A DNA stretch of 64,000 nt from Clostridia bacterium (GTDB lineage Bacteria; Bacillota; Clostridia; Oscillospirales; Acutalibacteraceae). The stretch is taken from NCBI GenBank assembly GCA_017631955.1, contig JAGBSJ010000034.1:1-64000 (forward strand). The letters are read 5' to 3'. Each line of letters starts with the position of its first letter. Positions within the stretch are counted from its first letter, which is position 1. The translations under genes and the position numbers were made by a program. Positions 24,919 to 33,341 of this stretch are shown here, one piece after another. The notes below the pieces were generated by a model. The model was not told the origin of the DNA. It ran no database searches and saw only the letters and a list, made by a program, of their open reading frames with translations.

Positions 24919-26277
24919 TTACACCAATGGTGATGGAAGATATTTTTCCGGATTTACAGGGCTACCGTTGAGGAGCATCTGGAAGTGAAGGTGTGAGCCC
25001 GCAACAGGATTAGCACTTGTCGGTCTTGGGTAAACTGCTGTACCTGTATTACCAACAAGAGCAATTACATCGCCCTGATTTACTCTCTGCCCTGCTGATA
25101 CATAACGAACACGGCAGTGAGCATAAAGTGTTCTCATACCATTTTCGTGGTCAATAACAATAACATTACCACCAGAGGTCTGTGAATATGATTGAACAAC
25201 CTTACCGCCTGCTACCGCATAAATCTTCGCACCATTTGTTGTATGATATGTTTTGCCATTTGTAAATACGCGGTTTGCAGGTGCACAGAAGTCAACTGAC
25301 TTTGAGCCACGAGAACTATGCTGTGCATAAGTTGCAGAATAATAAACCGATTTATCCTGAATAGGACTTATGTAACCCTTAGATGATTTTTTGAAATTGT
25401 GGTTTCCACCACTATTTACATAACCGTCACCTGTTGAACCGGAATTACCAGCATCAGCTTGCATTTCTTGTTCCCAACGCTTAAATTCTGCTTCTGCCTT
25501 TGCTTTTTGCTTTTCGCCATAAGCTTGGTTGCTTTGATATTTTTCAAGAAGAGCGTTCTGCTTATTGATGTTAGCAGTGAGTTTGCTTTCGTCTTTTTGA
25601 AGAACTGCCATTTCTTTATCAAGAACGGCTTTTTCTGATTCTACTTCTTTTTTATCTGCTTCAACTTTTGCCTTGCTTTCTTCAATTTCGCTACGCTTTG
25701 CAGTTAAATCTTCAAGCATTTCATTAAGTTCTTTAATTTTTGCCTCAAGTCCTGAAACTACTGCGTTATCGTGCTTTGCAACCTGACGAAGAAGTTCACT
25801 ACGAGTAAGGAAATCTTCGAAATCAGTTGCATTAAGGAAAAGTTCAAGTTCACTTGTTTCGCCCGCCATATAAGATGCACAAAGACGCTCACCAAGAACA
25901 TCATAAGTTTCATCAATCTTTTTATTCTGTTCTTCTGTCTGAGTTTCGATTTTTGTTATTTCATTAACAAGTTCATCTATGCGTTTTTGAAGAGATGCAA
26001 TCTGCTCATTAAGTTCATTGACTTTAACTCTTAACGGATAAATTTCTTTCTCTTTCGCCGAGATTTTTGAACTGATTGCATCATTCTGCTCATCAAGGGC
26101 ATCAAGAAGTTTTTGAACATCTTCTTCACCCGCTTCATTCTTTGCAATATAGTCTTCCCAATAATCAATTCTGTCTTGATATTCGGACTCTTTAGAAGCT
26201 GATGCAGGGAATGAAACTGAAGTCATAAGTAAAACCATTGCGAAAACAAACGAAAAGATTTTCTTACTATTCTTCAC
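24919..26277 (-). CDS. Secreted M23 peptidoglycan hydrolase with coiled coil (EnvC/PcsB-like)
   Basis: A 452-residue exported protein. A signal peptide (1-27, ending SFPASA) is followed by a long coiled coil (about 32-265) and then an M23/LytM metallopeptidase domain (about 310-445). Metal-binding marks are the H..D pair in AQHSSRGSKSVDF, the YAH region and HLHFQ near the end, so the enzyme looks active, unlike degenerate EnvC. It starts with GTG overlapping the ftsX stop. The position after ftsE-ftsX and the architecture suggest a hydrolase switched on by FtsEX during division. Confidence 0.93.
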   Translation of the reverse strand: MKNSKKIFSFVFAMVLLMTSVSFPASASKESEYQDRIDYWEDYIAKNEAGEEDVQKLLDALDEQNDAISSKISAKEKEIYPLRVKVNELNEQIASLQKRIDELVNEITKIETQTEEQNKKIDETYDVLGERLCASYMAGETSELELFLNATDFEDFLTRSELLRQVAKHDNAVVSGLEAKIKELNEMLEDLTAKRSEIEESKAKVEADKKEVESEKAVLDKEMAVLQKDESKLTANINKQNALLEKYQSNQAYGEKQKAKAEAEFKRWEQEMQADAGNSGSTGDGYVNSGGNHNFKKSSKGYISPIQDKSVYYSATYAQHSSRGSKSVDFCAPANRVFTNGKTYHTTNGAKIYAVAGGKVVQSYSQTSGGNVIVIDHENGMRTLYAHCRVRYVSAGQRVNQGDVIALVGNTGTAVYPRPTSANPVAGSHLHFQMLLNGSPVNPEKYLPSPLV

Positions 26278-27175
26278 TTACAACACTCCCCTGTTCTTTA
26301 AGATATTTGCCCATTGAAATGATGCTTCCGAATGAACCGGTGAAAATGCCTATAGCCATAAATATTGCAAAAATGTAACCCGCATAGCCAAGGAATGAAA
26401 CCGGTGTGAATATTGCAAGAATGTCTTTGAATATGTAAACCATACCCTGATAAAGTCCTGCAAGTACGCCGAAAGACACAAGTCCTGCAAGTACACCTAA
26501 AAGCATACCTTCAATCATAAACGGCCAACGAATAAACCAGTTAGTAGCACCAACGGCTTTCATAATACTGATTTCAAGTTTACGTGAGAACATTGTAATA
26601 CGAATTGTATTTGAAATGATAAACAATGAAACTATAAACAACAGTGAAACCATACCGATAATTACAGTTGAAACTGCTTTTCTTATACTGATAAGTTTAT
26701 CTGCAATATCGCCATTTTCACGTACTGTATCAACAAGTTCCATACTTCTTAAGCTATCAACAGTTGCTCTGAACTGAGTTAAATCCTTAACTACTACTTT
26801 ATAAGCATCAGGAAGTGGATTTTCGTCAAGTCCTTCAAGTAAAACTGCATCGTCACCCATCGCCTCAAGCTGCTCTTGAAAAGCATCTTCTTTTGGAATA
26901 AACTCACACTCTGCAACATTTGACATCATTTTAATATCATTACCAATCTGTGAGGTTTGTTCATCAGTTGCCGCTTTATCAACATAAACCATTACAACAT
27001 TCTGACGCTCAACAGTATCAAGCAACGAGTCAATGTTAAAGAAAATCATAGCACCAAGTCCAATGATTACAAGACACGCCATAAGTACTGACACTGACGC
27101 CAAAGACATAAGGCGGTTAACCCACACATTACGGAAGCCCTCTTTTGTAAGATACTTCAAACTTGCACCTTTCAT
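26267..27175 (-). CDS. ftsX: Cell division protein FtsX
   Basis: Membrane partner of FtsE that transmits ATPase state to extracellular peptidoglycan hydrolases. Length 302 residues: a cytosolic N-terminus (YLTKEGFRNVWVNRLMSLAS), first helix (about 22-46), an extracellular loop of about 120 residues, then three helices in the last 130 residues with RKLEISIMKAVGATNWFIRWPF between them. The ATG overlaps the ftsE stop and the GTG of the M23 gene overlaps its own stop, so all three are tightly coupled. Confidence 0.96.
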   Translation of the reverse strand: MKGASLKYLTKEGFRNVWVNRLMSLASVSVLMACLVIIGLGAMIFFNIDSLLDTVERQNVVMVYVDKAATDEQTSQIGNDIKMMSNVAECEFIPKEDAFQEQLEAMGDDAVLLEGLDENPLPDAYKVVVKDLTQFRATVDSLRSMELVDTVRENGDIADKLISIRKAVSTVIIGMVSLLFIVSLFIISNTIRITMFSRKLEISIMKAVGATNWFIRWPFMIEGMLLGVLAGLVSFGVLAGLYQGMVYIFKDILAIFTPVSFLGYAGYIFAIFMAIGIFTGSFGSIISMGKYLKEQGSVVSEE

Positions 27176-28143
27176 TACTCGTCACCTCCATTTGATTTCT
27201 CGTCATCGAGATAAACTGAATAATCAACGCTGTCAGTTGTGATGTCGTCATCAGCAATACCATAAGTTCTCATAAAATCTTCTAATTCTTTATCAACATT
27301 AGGTTGCTCATAATATGTAGAATTTGGATTTTCTTCAATGATTTCAGGAGATTTTACTTCTTCACGGAGTTTATCGACATTTTCCTGAAGTTCTTGCTCT
27401 GCGGCAATCATCATTTCTTCTTTTGTTTCTGGCTTTGAGTCAGTTGTATATGGTTCTTCATCAACCACGCTCTTATATTTCACGCCTGTATCTGAAACAA
27501 CTTGTCCTTGGTCAATAGTAATAACACGATGGTTGAAACGGCGTACTAATTCATGCTCATGAGTAACCATAACAACAGTTGTTCCGTTATTGTTGATATG
27601 ATTAAGAAGCCCAAGAATTTCGTAAGACATTTCGGGGTCAATATTACCTGTTGGCTCGTCCGCAATAATAATGCCTGCATTATTTACAAGAGCGCGAGCA
27701 AGAGCAACTCGTTGTTGTTCACCACCAGAAAGTTGTGTAGGCAACTGTCTTGCTTTTGATGTAAGACCAACCAAGCTTAACACATAAGGAACTCTTTTTC
27801 TGATTTCTTTCTCTTTTGCACCGATAACGCGCATCGCGAATGCAACATTATCGAAAACTGTCATATTAGGAATAAGGCGGAAATCCTGAAAAACAATACC
27901 CATTGTACGACGGAATTTTGGAATTTCGCGTTTTTTGAGTTTGTTAAGATTGTAGTTATTAATTATAACTGTTCCGCTATTTGGAACTTGTTCGCGCATT
28001 ATAATTTTAAGAAAAGTACTTTTACCCGCACCAGACGAACCAACAACAAAGACGAATTCACCGTCATTTATTGTAAGTGACACATCACGAAGGGCGGCTG
28101 TACCATTTTCATATGTTTTTGAAACATTTTTGAATTCAATCAC
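27175..28143 (-). CDS. ftsE: Cell division ATP-binding protein FtsE with long C-terminal extension
   Basis: ABC ATPase of the FtsEX complex. Walker [10 protein letters not shown] (about 35-43), signature [15 protein letters not shown] (about 136-150) and Walker [11 protein letters not shown] (about 157-166) are intact. The family usually ends near 230 residues; this one continues to about 322 with a strongly acidic, probably disordered tail. I chose the GTG at 28143 because AAAGG has proper spacing there; the earlier GTG at 28152 abuts it. A promoter lies at 28220-28248. Confidence 0.96.
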   Translation of the reverse strand: MIEFKNVSKTYENGTAALRDVSLTINDGEFVFVVGSSGAGKSTFLKIIMREQVPNSGTVIINNYNLNKLKKREIPKFRRTMGIVFQDFRLIPNMTVFDNVAFAMRVIGAKEKEIRKRVPYVLSLVGLTSKARQLPTQLSGGEQQRVALARALVNNAGIIIADEPTGNIDPEMSYEILGLLNHINNNGTTVVMVTHEHELVRRFNHRVITIDQGQVVSDTGVKYKSVVDEEPYTTDSKPETKEEMMIAAEQELQENVDKLREEVKSPEIIEENPNSTYYEQPNVDKELEDFMRTYGIADDDITTDSVDYSVYLDDEKSNGGDE

Positions 28144-28219
28144 AATATGCACCTTTTCTTTCTTTATATTTTTTGCCTATATATGCACATAGATATACAT
28201 AATAATCATTATTGTGAAC

Positions 28220-28248
28220 ATTATACCACAAAATATTGTGTTTGTCGC
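28220..28248 (-). promoter_or_regulatory. Promoter of the ftsE-ftsX-M23-S41 unit
   Basis: Minus strand GCGACA (28243-28248), 17-base spacer ending TGTGG, TATAAT (28220-28225). The 275-base gap 28153-28427 otherwise holds only the terminator at 28399-28422 and AT-rich DNA without coding potential. Confidence 0.6.
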
Positions 28249-28398
28249 GTTTTTTAATAAAAGTTAACATTTATCGTTGTTTTGCATAAAAAATATATAA
28301 CTTAATATGCAATATAGACAAATAGAATAAAAAACGATAGAAAAACAGACAGACCCCGAGCCGAAAGACACGCAGTTTTGCGGGAAATATGCCAAAAA

Positions 28399-28422
28399 AA
28401 GAAGTTCCATACGGAACTTCTT
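28399..28422 (-). terminator. Terminator after the PucR/CdaR-type gene
   Basis: Perfect 10-bp stem AAGAAGTTCC (28399-28408) with GGAACTTCTT (28413-28422), 4-base loop, then seven T on the minus strand. Confidence 0.93.
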
Positions 28423-28427
28423 GTAAT

Positions 28428-29513
28428 TTAATATTTGATTGGATTTGCATCAAGGTATTTCTTAACCATCAATGCAACTTTGAATACGATAGCATCATCG
28501 AACTCTCTCAAATCAAGACCTGTAAGTTTCTTAATTTTTTCAAGACGATAAACGAGAGTATTTCTATGCACGAACAATTTTCTTGATGTTTCAGAAACAT
28601 TAAGATTATTCTCAAAGAATTTCTGAATTGTGAAAAGTGTTTCGTGGTCAAGACTATCAATAGAGCCACGTTTGAAAATTTCACGAAGGAACATTTCACA
28701 AAGTGTTGTAGGTAACTGATAAATAAGGCGCGCAATACCAAGATTATCATAAGTTACGATAGTTTTTTCAGTGTCAAAAACTTTACCAACTTCAAGAGAA
28801 ACCTGTGCTTCACGGAATGAACGTGCTAAGTCTTTAATACTGTCAACTGCAGTACCGATACCGACAAGTACATGTGTATAATACTCTGTACCTAATGAAT
28901 CTGCTATTGAACGAGCAAGTTTTTCAAGGTCTTTTGTGTCAACATTATTCTTAACTTCTTTAACAAGAACAATATCTGTTTCGTTGATATTAACAACAAA
29001 GTCCTTTGTTTTATCAGGGAACAAGTCCTGAATAACATCAAACACAGAAACGTCATTCTTTTCAGTAATTCTGATAAGAAGCACTGCGCGAGTAACATCA
29101 TTATTGAAATGAAGTTCGCGTGCTTTAATATAGATATCACCAGGGAGAATATTATCAAGAATTACATTCTTGATAAAGTTACCTCTGTCATATTTTTCGT
29201 CATAATATTGTTTAATTGTTGAAAGAGATACCGCAATAACAGATACATATCTGTTAGCAACTTCGTCGTCACCTTCAACAAAAACTGCATATTCAGGATG
29301 CATATGAGCACCAAACACTTTATAAGTATAGCCATCTGAAACAGTTTTGTCAGCAGATGAGAAAACGTCTGACACTGCATGTGTCTGAATTTCACCAATT
29401 CTACCAAGTTCGCTACAAGAAATAACTGTACCTGTTTCATCAATTACGCCGAAAGTTCTTTCAATTACGTCGTTCATCTGATGAACGATGCCCTGAAACA
29501 ATCTGTTGGACAT
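28428..29513 (-). CDS. PucR/CdaR-family transcriptional regulator
   Basis: A 361-residue regulator. The C-terminal helix-turn-helix (about 295-350, FFENNLNVSETSRKLFVHRNTLVYRLEKIKKLTGLDL) is the PucR/CdaR HTH_30 signature, and a GGDEF-like middle domain (about 130-250) precedes it. The N-terminal 100 residues may form a sensory domain but no ligand is evident. Well conserved single-gene units of this kind occur in Clostridia. Promoter at 29578-29606; GGAGG precedes the ATG. Target genes cannot be inferred from the neighbours. Confidence 0.88.
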   Translation of the reverse strand: MSNRLFQGIVHQMNDVIERTFGVIDETGTVISCSELGRIGEIQTHAVSDVFSSADKTVSDGYTYKVFGAHMHPEYAVFVEGDDEVANRYVSVIAVSLSTIKQYYDEKYDRGNFIKNVILDNILPGDIYIKARELHFNNDVTRAVLLIRITEKNDVSVFDVIQDLFPDKTKDFVVNINETDIVLVKEVKNNVDTKDLEKLARSIADSLGTEYYTHVLVGIGTAVDSIKDLARSFREAQVSLEVGKVFDTEKTIVTYDNLGIARLIYQLPTTLCEMFLREIFKRGSIDSLDHETLFTIQKFFENNLNVSETSRKLFVHRNTLVYRLEKIKKLTGLDLREFDDAIVFKVALMVKKYLDANPIKY

Positions 29514-29577
29514 ATTTTATACCTCCAATCGCACGGTAAACAACACCTTATGCAATTTCACAATTAGAACACTATGT

Positions 29578-29606
29578 ATTTTACACAATAAAACCCGATT
29601 TTGCAA
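29578..29606 (-). promoter_or_regulatory. Promoter of the PucR/CdaR-type gene
   Basis: Minus strand TTGCAA (29601-29606), 17-base spacer ending TGTG, TAAAAT (29578-29583). The remaining gap to 29732 is AT-rich with nothing else recognisable apart from a plus-strand hairpin near 29680. Confidence 0.55.
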
Positions 29607-29732
29607 GTAAAATTTTTATATTTTTTCATTTTTTCAAACATTTTTCACAAAAATTGACGAAATTTTTGTTCAATCCTCGCATTATGCGGAGTTTTTTTGC
29701 TATTTTTTTATTGTTCAAAATGACTAAACATT

Positions 29733-30446
29733 TTATATTTTTTGTATTTTTTGGAGTTCTTCGGGGGTAATTTCACGACATTCGCCCGGATTCAATGCGC
29801 TATCAAGCTCTAATTCACCCATTTTTGAACGATGAAGTGCAACCACCCTGTTACCCGCCGCTGCAAACATTCTTTTAACCTGATGATATTTACCTTCACA
29901 TATCATAATTTTCACAAGGGGTGTATCACTTTGTTCAACAATTTCTACTTTTGCTTCTTTAAGGATTGTCCCATCCCCTAATGTTATACCATTTTCGAGC
30001 ATTCTAATATCAGATTCTGAAAGTTCATGGTCAAGACGTGCAAGATAAGTTTTGAATATATGATTCTTAGGTGAGAGGATTTTATGGGCAAAATCACCGT
30101 CATCAGTTATAAGCACAAAACCTGTTGTATCTTTATCAAGACGACCTGCAGGGAAAAGACCTTTACGATAAAACTCATCAGGCACCAAATCAACAACTGT
30201 TTCTTCTTTTTCGCCCTCGCTTGCAGAAACTACACCTTGTGGCTTATTCATCATAATATAGATATGTTTTTTCAATGTGATTTTTTCACTGTCAAGGCAA
30301 ACTTCGTCTTTATAAATATCAACTTTAATGGAACTGTCTTTTACGACAGTTCCGTTAACAGATACTCTTCCCTTTTTCATAATTTCTTTAACATCACGAC
30401 GAGAAAGTGTTCCTTGTGAGGCCAAAATCTTATCAAGTCTTTCCAC
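29733..30446 (-). CDS. 16S rRNA pseudouridine synthase (RsuA family)
   Basis: Isomerises uridine in rRNA, most likely U516 of 16S rRNA. The 237-residue protein has an N-terminal S4 RNA-binding domain (about 1-45, MERLDKILASQGTLSRRD) and the catalytic domain with GRLDKDTTGFVL (catalytic aspartate near 105). EGKYHQVKRMFAAAGN is the RsuA/RluB/E/F motif. It starts at GTG with AAAGGA upstream. Separated by 24 bases from the DUF4830 gene. Confidence 0.9.
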   Translation of the reverse strand: MERLDKILASQGTLSRRDVKEIMKKGRVSVNGTVVKDSSIKVDIYKDEVCLDSEKITLKKHIYIMMNKPQGVVSASEGEKEETVVDLVPDEFYRKGLFPAGRLDKDTTGFVLITDDGDFAHKILSPKNHIFKTYLARLDHELSESDIRMLENGITLGDGTILKEAKVEIVEQSDTPLVKIMICEGKYHQVKRMFAAAGNRVVALHRSKMGELELDSALNPGECREITPEELQKIQKI

Positions 30447-30470
30447 TTTTGAGTCATCCTTTATAAAAAT

Positions 30471-30938
30471 TTACGGCATTTGGAAAGTATGCATAAATCC
30501 ATCTAATTCTATGGAGCAAACATCTCCGCCGATTACAAGTCCGTCATAAACAAGAATATTGACACGAATACAATCTTTATTCTCATAACCCGCATAATTC
30601 TTTATTGTGTAAGTCCATCGCTTTGCTCTCATACCTGCATAAACACTTAAATCAAAACCTTGGTCTTTCTGTATTTCATTATATGCAGTATATGTATCAT
30701 CAAACTCTGACGGAATAATAACTTCTTGCACTTCTACGGGTTCTTCGTCAACTTCCCATCCATATTGAGAAACAAACGCCATTCGCTCTTCGTGAGTTGA
30801 CGCTTTAATACTCATTCCACTTTTGCCTGTCTGTTGACTATCTTGCGACAGAATGAACAACGATATTACCGTTGTAACAACAAAAATCACCAATAAAGCT
30901 AACTTTATGTGCTTGGATTTAATTGAATACACAAACAT
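30471..30938 (-). CDS. DUF4830 membrane-anchored protein
   Basis: A 155-residue protein with one N-terminal membrane helix (about 12-32) and an extracellular DUF4830 domain (motifs EERMAFVSQYGWEVDEEPVEVQEV split around 53-75, and VYDGLVIGGDVCSIELDGFMHTF near the end). Function unknown. The ATG at 30938 has GAGGTG upstream; that site is held in a 9-bp hairpin. It comes between the coiled-coil gene and the pseudouridine synthase on the same strand. Confidence 0.82.
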   Translation of the reverse strand: MFVYSIKSKHIKLALLVIFVVTTVISLFILSQDSQQTGKSGMSIKASTHEERMAFVSQYGWEVDEEPVEVQEVIIPSEFDDTYTAYNEIQKDQGFDLSVYAGMRAKRWTYTIKNYAGYENKDCIRVNILVYDGLVIGGDVCSIELDGFMHTFQMP

Positions 30939-30943
30939 AGATA

Positions 30944-30989
30944 AACACCTCGAACACAATTTATATAAATAAATATGCGGCGAGGTGTT
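30944..30989 (-). promoter_or_regulatory. Long hairpin covering the RBS of the DUF4830 gene
   Basis: Perfect 9-bp arms (AACACCTCG and CGAGGTGTT, 30944-30952 and 30981-30989) around an AT-rich loop that contains the self-complementary ATTTATATAAAT. The Shine-Dalgarno GAGGTG lies in the arm nearest the ATG. It could be a weak terminator, an RNA thermometer-like switch or a ligand-controlled element. Confidence 0.5.
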
Positions 30990-31019
30990 AAATTATCATA
31001 TTAAATTACGAATGTATAT

Positions 31020-31556
31020 TTATTCGTTACCTTTTTTAGACTGGGTCGCAGCTGCTCTAAGATGCTGACGTGCACGACGGATTTCGTTAACTGAATTTGT
31101 AAGAGTTTCGTCTGCTACTGCTACGATGCTTTCAACATATTCGCTTGCACTTGTACGCATTTCTCTTGACCAGTTTCTTGCCTGTTCTGTAAGCTCAGCA
31201 GCTGATGCTCTTGCCTGTTCAACAATTTCATTAGCAGTTGCTCTTGCCTGTTGAAGAATTTCTGCTGCCTGTGCTTCTGCGCCACGTGTGATTTCATCTT
31301 CAGAGATGATTTCTTTTGCACGAACGTGTGCTTTTTCGATAATCTTATCTGCATTATCTTGTGCACCTGAAAGAATTTCTTTTCTTTCTGAAGCAATTTT
31401 TCTTGCCTGCATAAGTTCATCTGGCATATTAAGACGAATGTCTTCAATAGCTGTTTTGATTGCTTGTGCATCAACAAGAAGATTTGATGTAAATGGTACT
31501 GATTTGCCTTCATCAAGTATGGTTTCAATTTCTTCAAGTAAGTTTTCTATTGTCAT
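31020..31556 (-). CDS. Coiled-coil protein with 11-residue repeats
   Basis: A 178-residue, almost wholly helical protein. From about 95 to 130 it repeats an 11-residue unit of the type AxEIxxQARAx (AAEILQQARAT, ANEIVEQARAS, AAELTEQARNW), which predicts a right-handed coiled coil as in ATP synthase b or V-type E subunits. No ATP synthase genes are near. Relatives are sometimes labelled ATPase without evidence. It overlaps the coaD stop by four bases (ATGA), with GAGGTG upstream, so it is translated with coaD. Confidence 0.8.
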   Translation of the reverse strand: MTIENLLEEIETILDEGKSVPFTSNLLVDAQAIKTAIEDIRLNMPDELMQARKIASERKEILSGAQDNADKIIEKAHVRAKEIISEDEITRGAEAQAAEILQQARATANEIVEQARASAAELTEQARNWSREMRTSASEYVESIVAVADETLTNSVNEIRRARQHLRAAATQSKKGNE

Positions 31557-32047
31557 TTACTTACACCTCTTTTAATTCTTTTAACTATATCATCACGAAT
31601 TTCATGAGGGACAAAGTCGCTTATATCCCCACCCAATTCGCAAATTTGCTTAACTGCGCTTGAACTTAAATAAAGATTCTCAACCCTTGTGTTAATAAAC
31701 ACGGTTTCAAGATTCTCATTAAGTTTTTTATTCATTTGTGCTTGTTGGAATTCATATTCAAAGTCAGACACGGCACGAAGTCCTTTAACTACTGCTACCG
31801 CGCCCTTTTCTTTTGCGTATTCTGCAAGCAGACCCTCGTAAGTGTCAACCTCTACATTAGGGTATTCTTTGATACAACGTCTTATTAAATCTGCCCTTTC
31901 TTCAGGAGTAAAGCAAAAGTTGGTTTTTGAAGGGTTTTTCATTACAACAACGATAACCTTATCAAAAAGAGCTGAACTACGACTGATAATATCAAGATGC
32001 CCATTTGTTACCGGGTCAAAACTACCGGGACAAATAACGGTTTTCAT
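31553..32047 (-). CDS. coaD: Phosphopantetheine adenylyltransferase CoaD
   Basis: Adds AMP to 4'-phosphopantetheine, the penultimate step of coenzyme A synthesis. Length 164 residues. The nucleotidyltransferase motif PGSFDPVTNGHLD (about 6-18) and the C-terminal YLSSSAVKQICELGG are diagnostic. I take the ATG at 32047 as start; a GTG nine bases earlier overlaps the rsmD stop. The rsmD-coaD pairing is common in Firmicutes. Confidence 0.96.
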   Translation of the reverse strand: MKTVICPGSFDPVTNGHLDIISRSSALFDKVIVVVMKNPSKTNFCFTPEERADLIRRCIKEYPNVEVDTYEGLLAEYAKEKGAVAVVKGLRAVSDFEYEFQQAQMNKKLNENLETVFINTRVENLYLSSSAVKQICELGGDISDFVPHEIRDDIVKRIKRGVSK

Positions 32048-32052
32048 ATTTC

Positions 32053-32592
32053 TCACTTATTCTTTCTGTATGCGGTAAGTTTTATTTTACCGTATCTGTA
32101 TTCGCGGTGAATTGAAAATTCACCAGCTGACTGTGGTAATGTTTCATCAAGAGCAGTTTCACAGATAATCACGCCATAATCGGTCATTTTTTCTGCAACT
32201 GACGGCAAAACACTATCAATTATATTTTTGTTATAAGGTGGGTCTAAAAGTGCAATATCAAACTTATCTTTACTTAAATTGATATACATTTTTGAATCGC
32301 CACAAAATACACTTGCACGCTTTTCAAACCCTACTGTTTTAAGGTTTTGTTTTACTACATCTATTGAGCGATTAGCACTGTCAATAAATGTACAATGTTT
32401 AGCACCACGGCTTAACGCTTCTATACCTAGCTGACCAGAGCCCGCAAACAAATCAATAACATTTGCACCTTCAAGGTCAAACTGGATTATATTAAACATA
32501 CCTTCTTTTACTCGGTCGGTAGTAGGACGTACATCCTCACCTTCTAAAGTGACAAGTTTTCTGCCCCTTGCTTCACCTGTAATTACTCTCAT
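32053..32592 (-). CDS. rsmD: 16S rRNA m2G966 methyltransferase RsmD
   Basis: Methylates G966 of 16S rRNA with S-adenosylmethionine. The 179-residue protein begins MRVITGEARGRKL, has the SAM-binding DLFAGSGQLGIEALSRGA (about 47-64) and the catalytic DPPYNK motif (about 117-122). The ATG at 32592 has GGAGC upstream. It directly precedes coaD. Confidence 0.96.
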   Translation of the reverse strand: MRVITGEARGRKLVTLEGEDVRPTTDRVKEGMFNIIQFDLEGANVIDLFAGSGQLGIEALSRGAKHCTFIDSANRSIDVVKQNLKTVGFEKRASVFCGDSKMYINLSKDKFDIALLDPPYNKNIIDSVLPSVAEKMTDYGVIICETALDETLPQSAGEFSIHREYRYGKIKLTAYRKNK

Positions 32593-32683
32593 AAATCTGC
32601 TCCAACCTGCCAATATATGTGGCTATTATCTCATTTTTCTGTCAATTTGTCAAATTATTTATTGAAAAACCGCAGAAAATCAA

Positions 32684-33340
32684 CTATTTTTTCAAAGAAA
32701 TAAGCAGATTTTCAAGTTCTTTTACGGTTTCCACAATATATTCTGCCCCTTCTTTTTCAATAATTTCACGGTCACGGAATCCCCAAAGCACACCAACAGA
32801 TGGCAATTTTGCATTTTTTGCAGTAATTATATCTGTATCTGCATCACCTACAAAAATAGTGTTTTCTATTTTACTGTTAAGCACTTCGAGTGCGTAGTAA
32901 ACACCGTCGGGGGCGGGTTTATTAGGTCTTCCATCAACACTACCTACTACCAAGTCAATAGTATCACCAAACATTCTTTTACACAAATCCTGTGCAGCAA
33001 AATCGGCTTTATTAGTTACGATTGCAGTTTTAAATCCCGCATTTTTTACCGATTTGAGCATATCGTTGATACCTTCGTATGGTGCGGTTTTATCTTCCAT
33101 ATGGATTTTATAATAATCACAGAAATCATTAAAACAGATTTCAAAAGTTTCTGAATCTGTATTCTGTGGTACTGCTCTTTCCATTAAAAGACGGATTCCG
33201 TTACCAACAAATGAACGGATTTCTGTAAGATTTCTCAATGGGAAACCTTGCTTTGAAAGAGCATAGTTGACGCTATCTTTCAAGTCTTCAAGAGTATTCA
33301 ACAAAGTACCATCCAAATCGAAAATTATTGTATCAATCAT
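32684..33340 (-). CDS. gph: HAD hydrolase, phosphoglycolate phosphatase type
   Basis: A 218-residue HAD-superfamily phosphatase. Motif I DLDGTLLNT (aspartates near 7 and 9), motif II TNK (near 108), motif III lysine in PNKPAPDG (near 143) and motif IV GDADTDI (near 165) are all present, with the helical cap between motifs I and II. The closest named family is Gph/PpaX; substrate is not certain. GAGGAA inside the uvrC end serves as ribosome site, so it is coupled with uvrC. Confidence 0.88.
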   Translation of the reverse strand: MIDTIIFDLDGTLLNTLEDLKDSVNYALSKQGFPLRNLTEIRSFVGNGIRLLMERAVPQNTDSETFEICFNDFCDYYKIHMEDKTAPYEGINDMLKSVKNAGFKTAIVTNKADFAAQDLCKRMFGDTIDLVVGSVDGRPNKPAPDGVYYALEVLNSKIENTIFVGDADTDIITAKNAKLPSVGVLWGFRDREIIEKEGAEYIVETVKELENLLISLKK

Positions 33341-33341
33341 A

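Noticed and set aside
29676..29698. Plus-strand hairpin with seven T after it
   Set aside because: Looks like an intrinsic terminator, but the stem has a bulge and no plus-strand gene ends here; AT-rich background makes chance likely.
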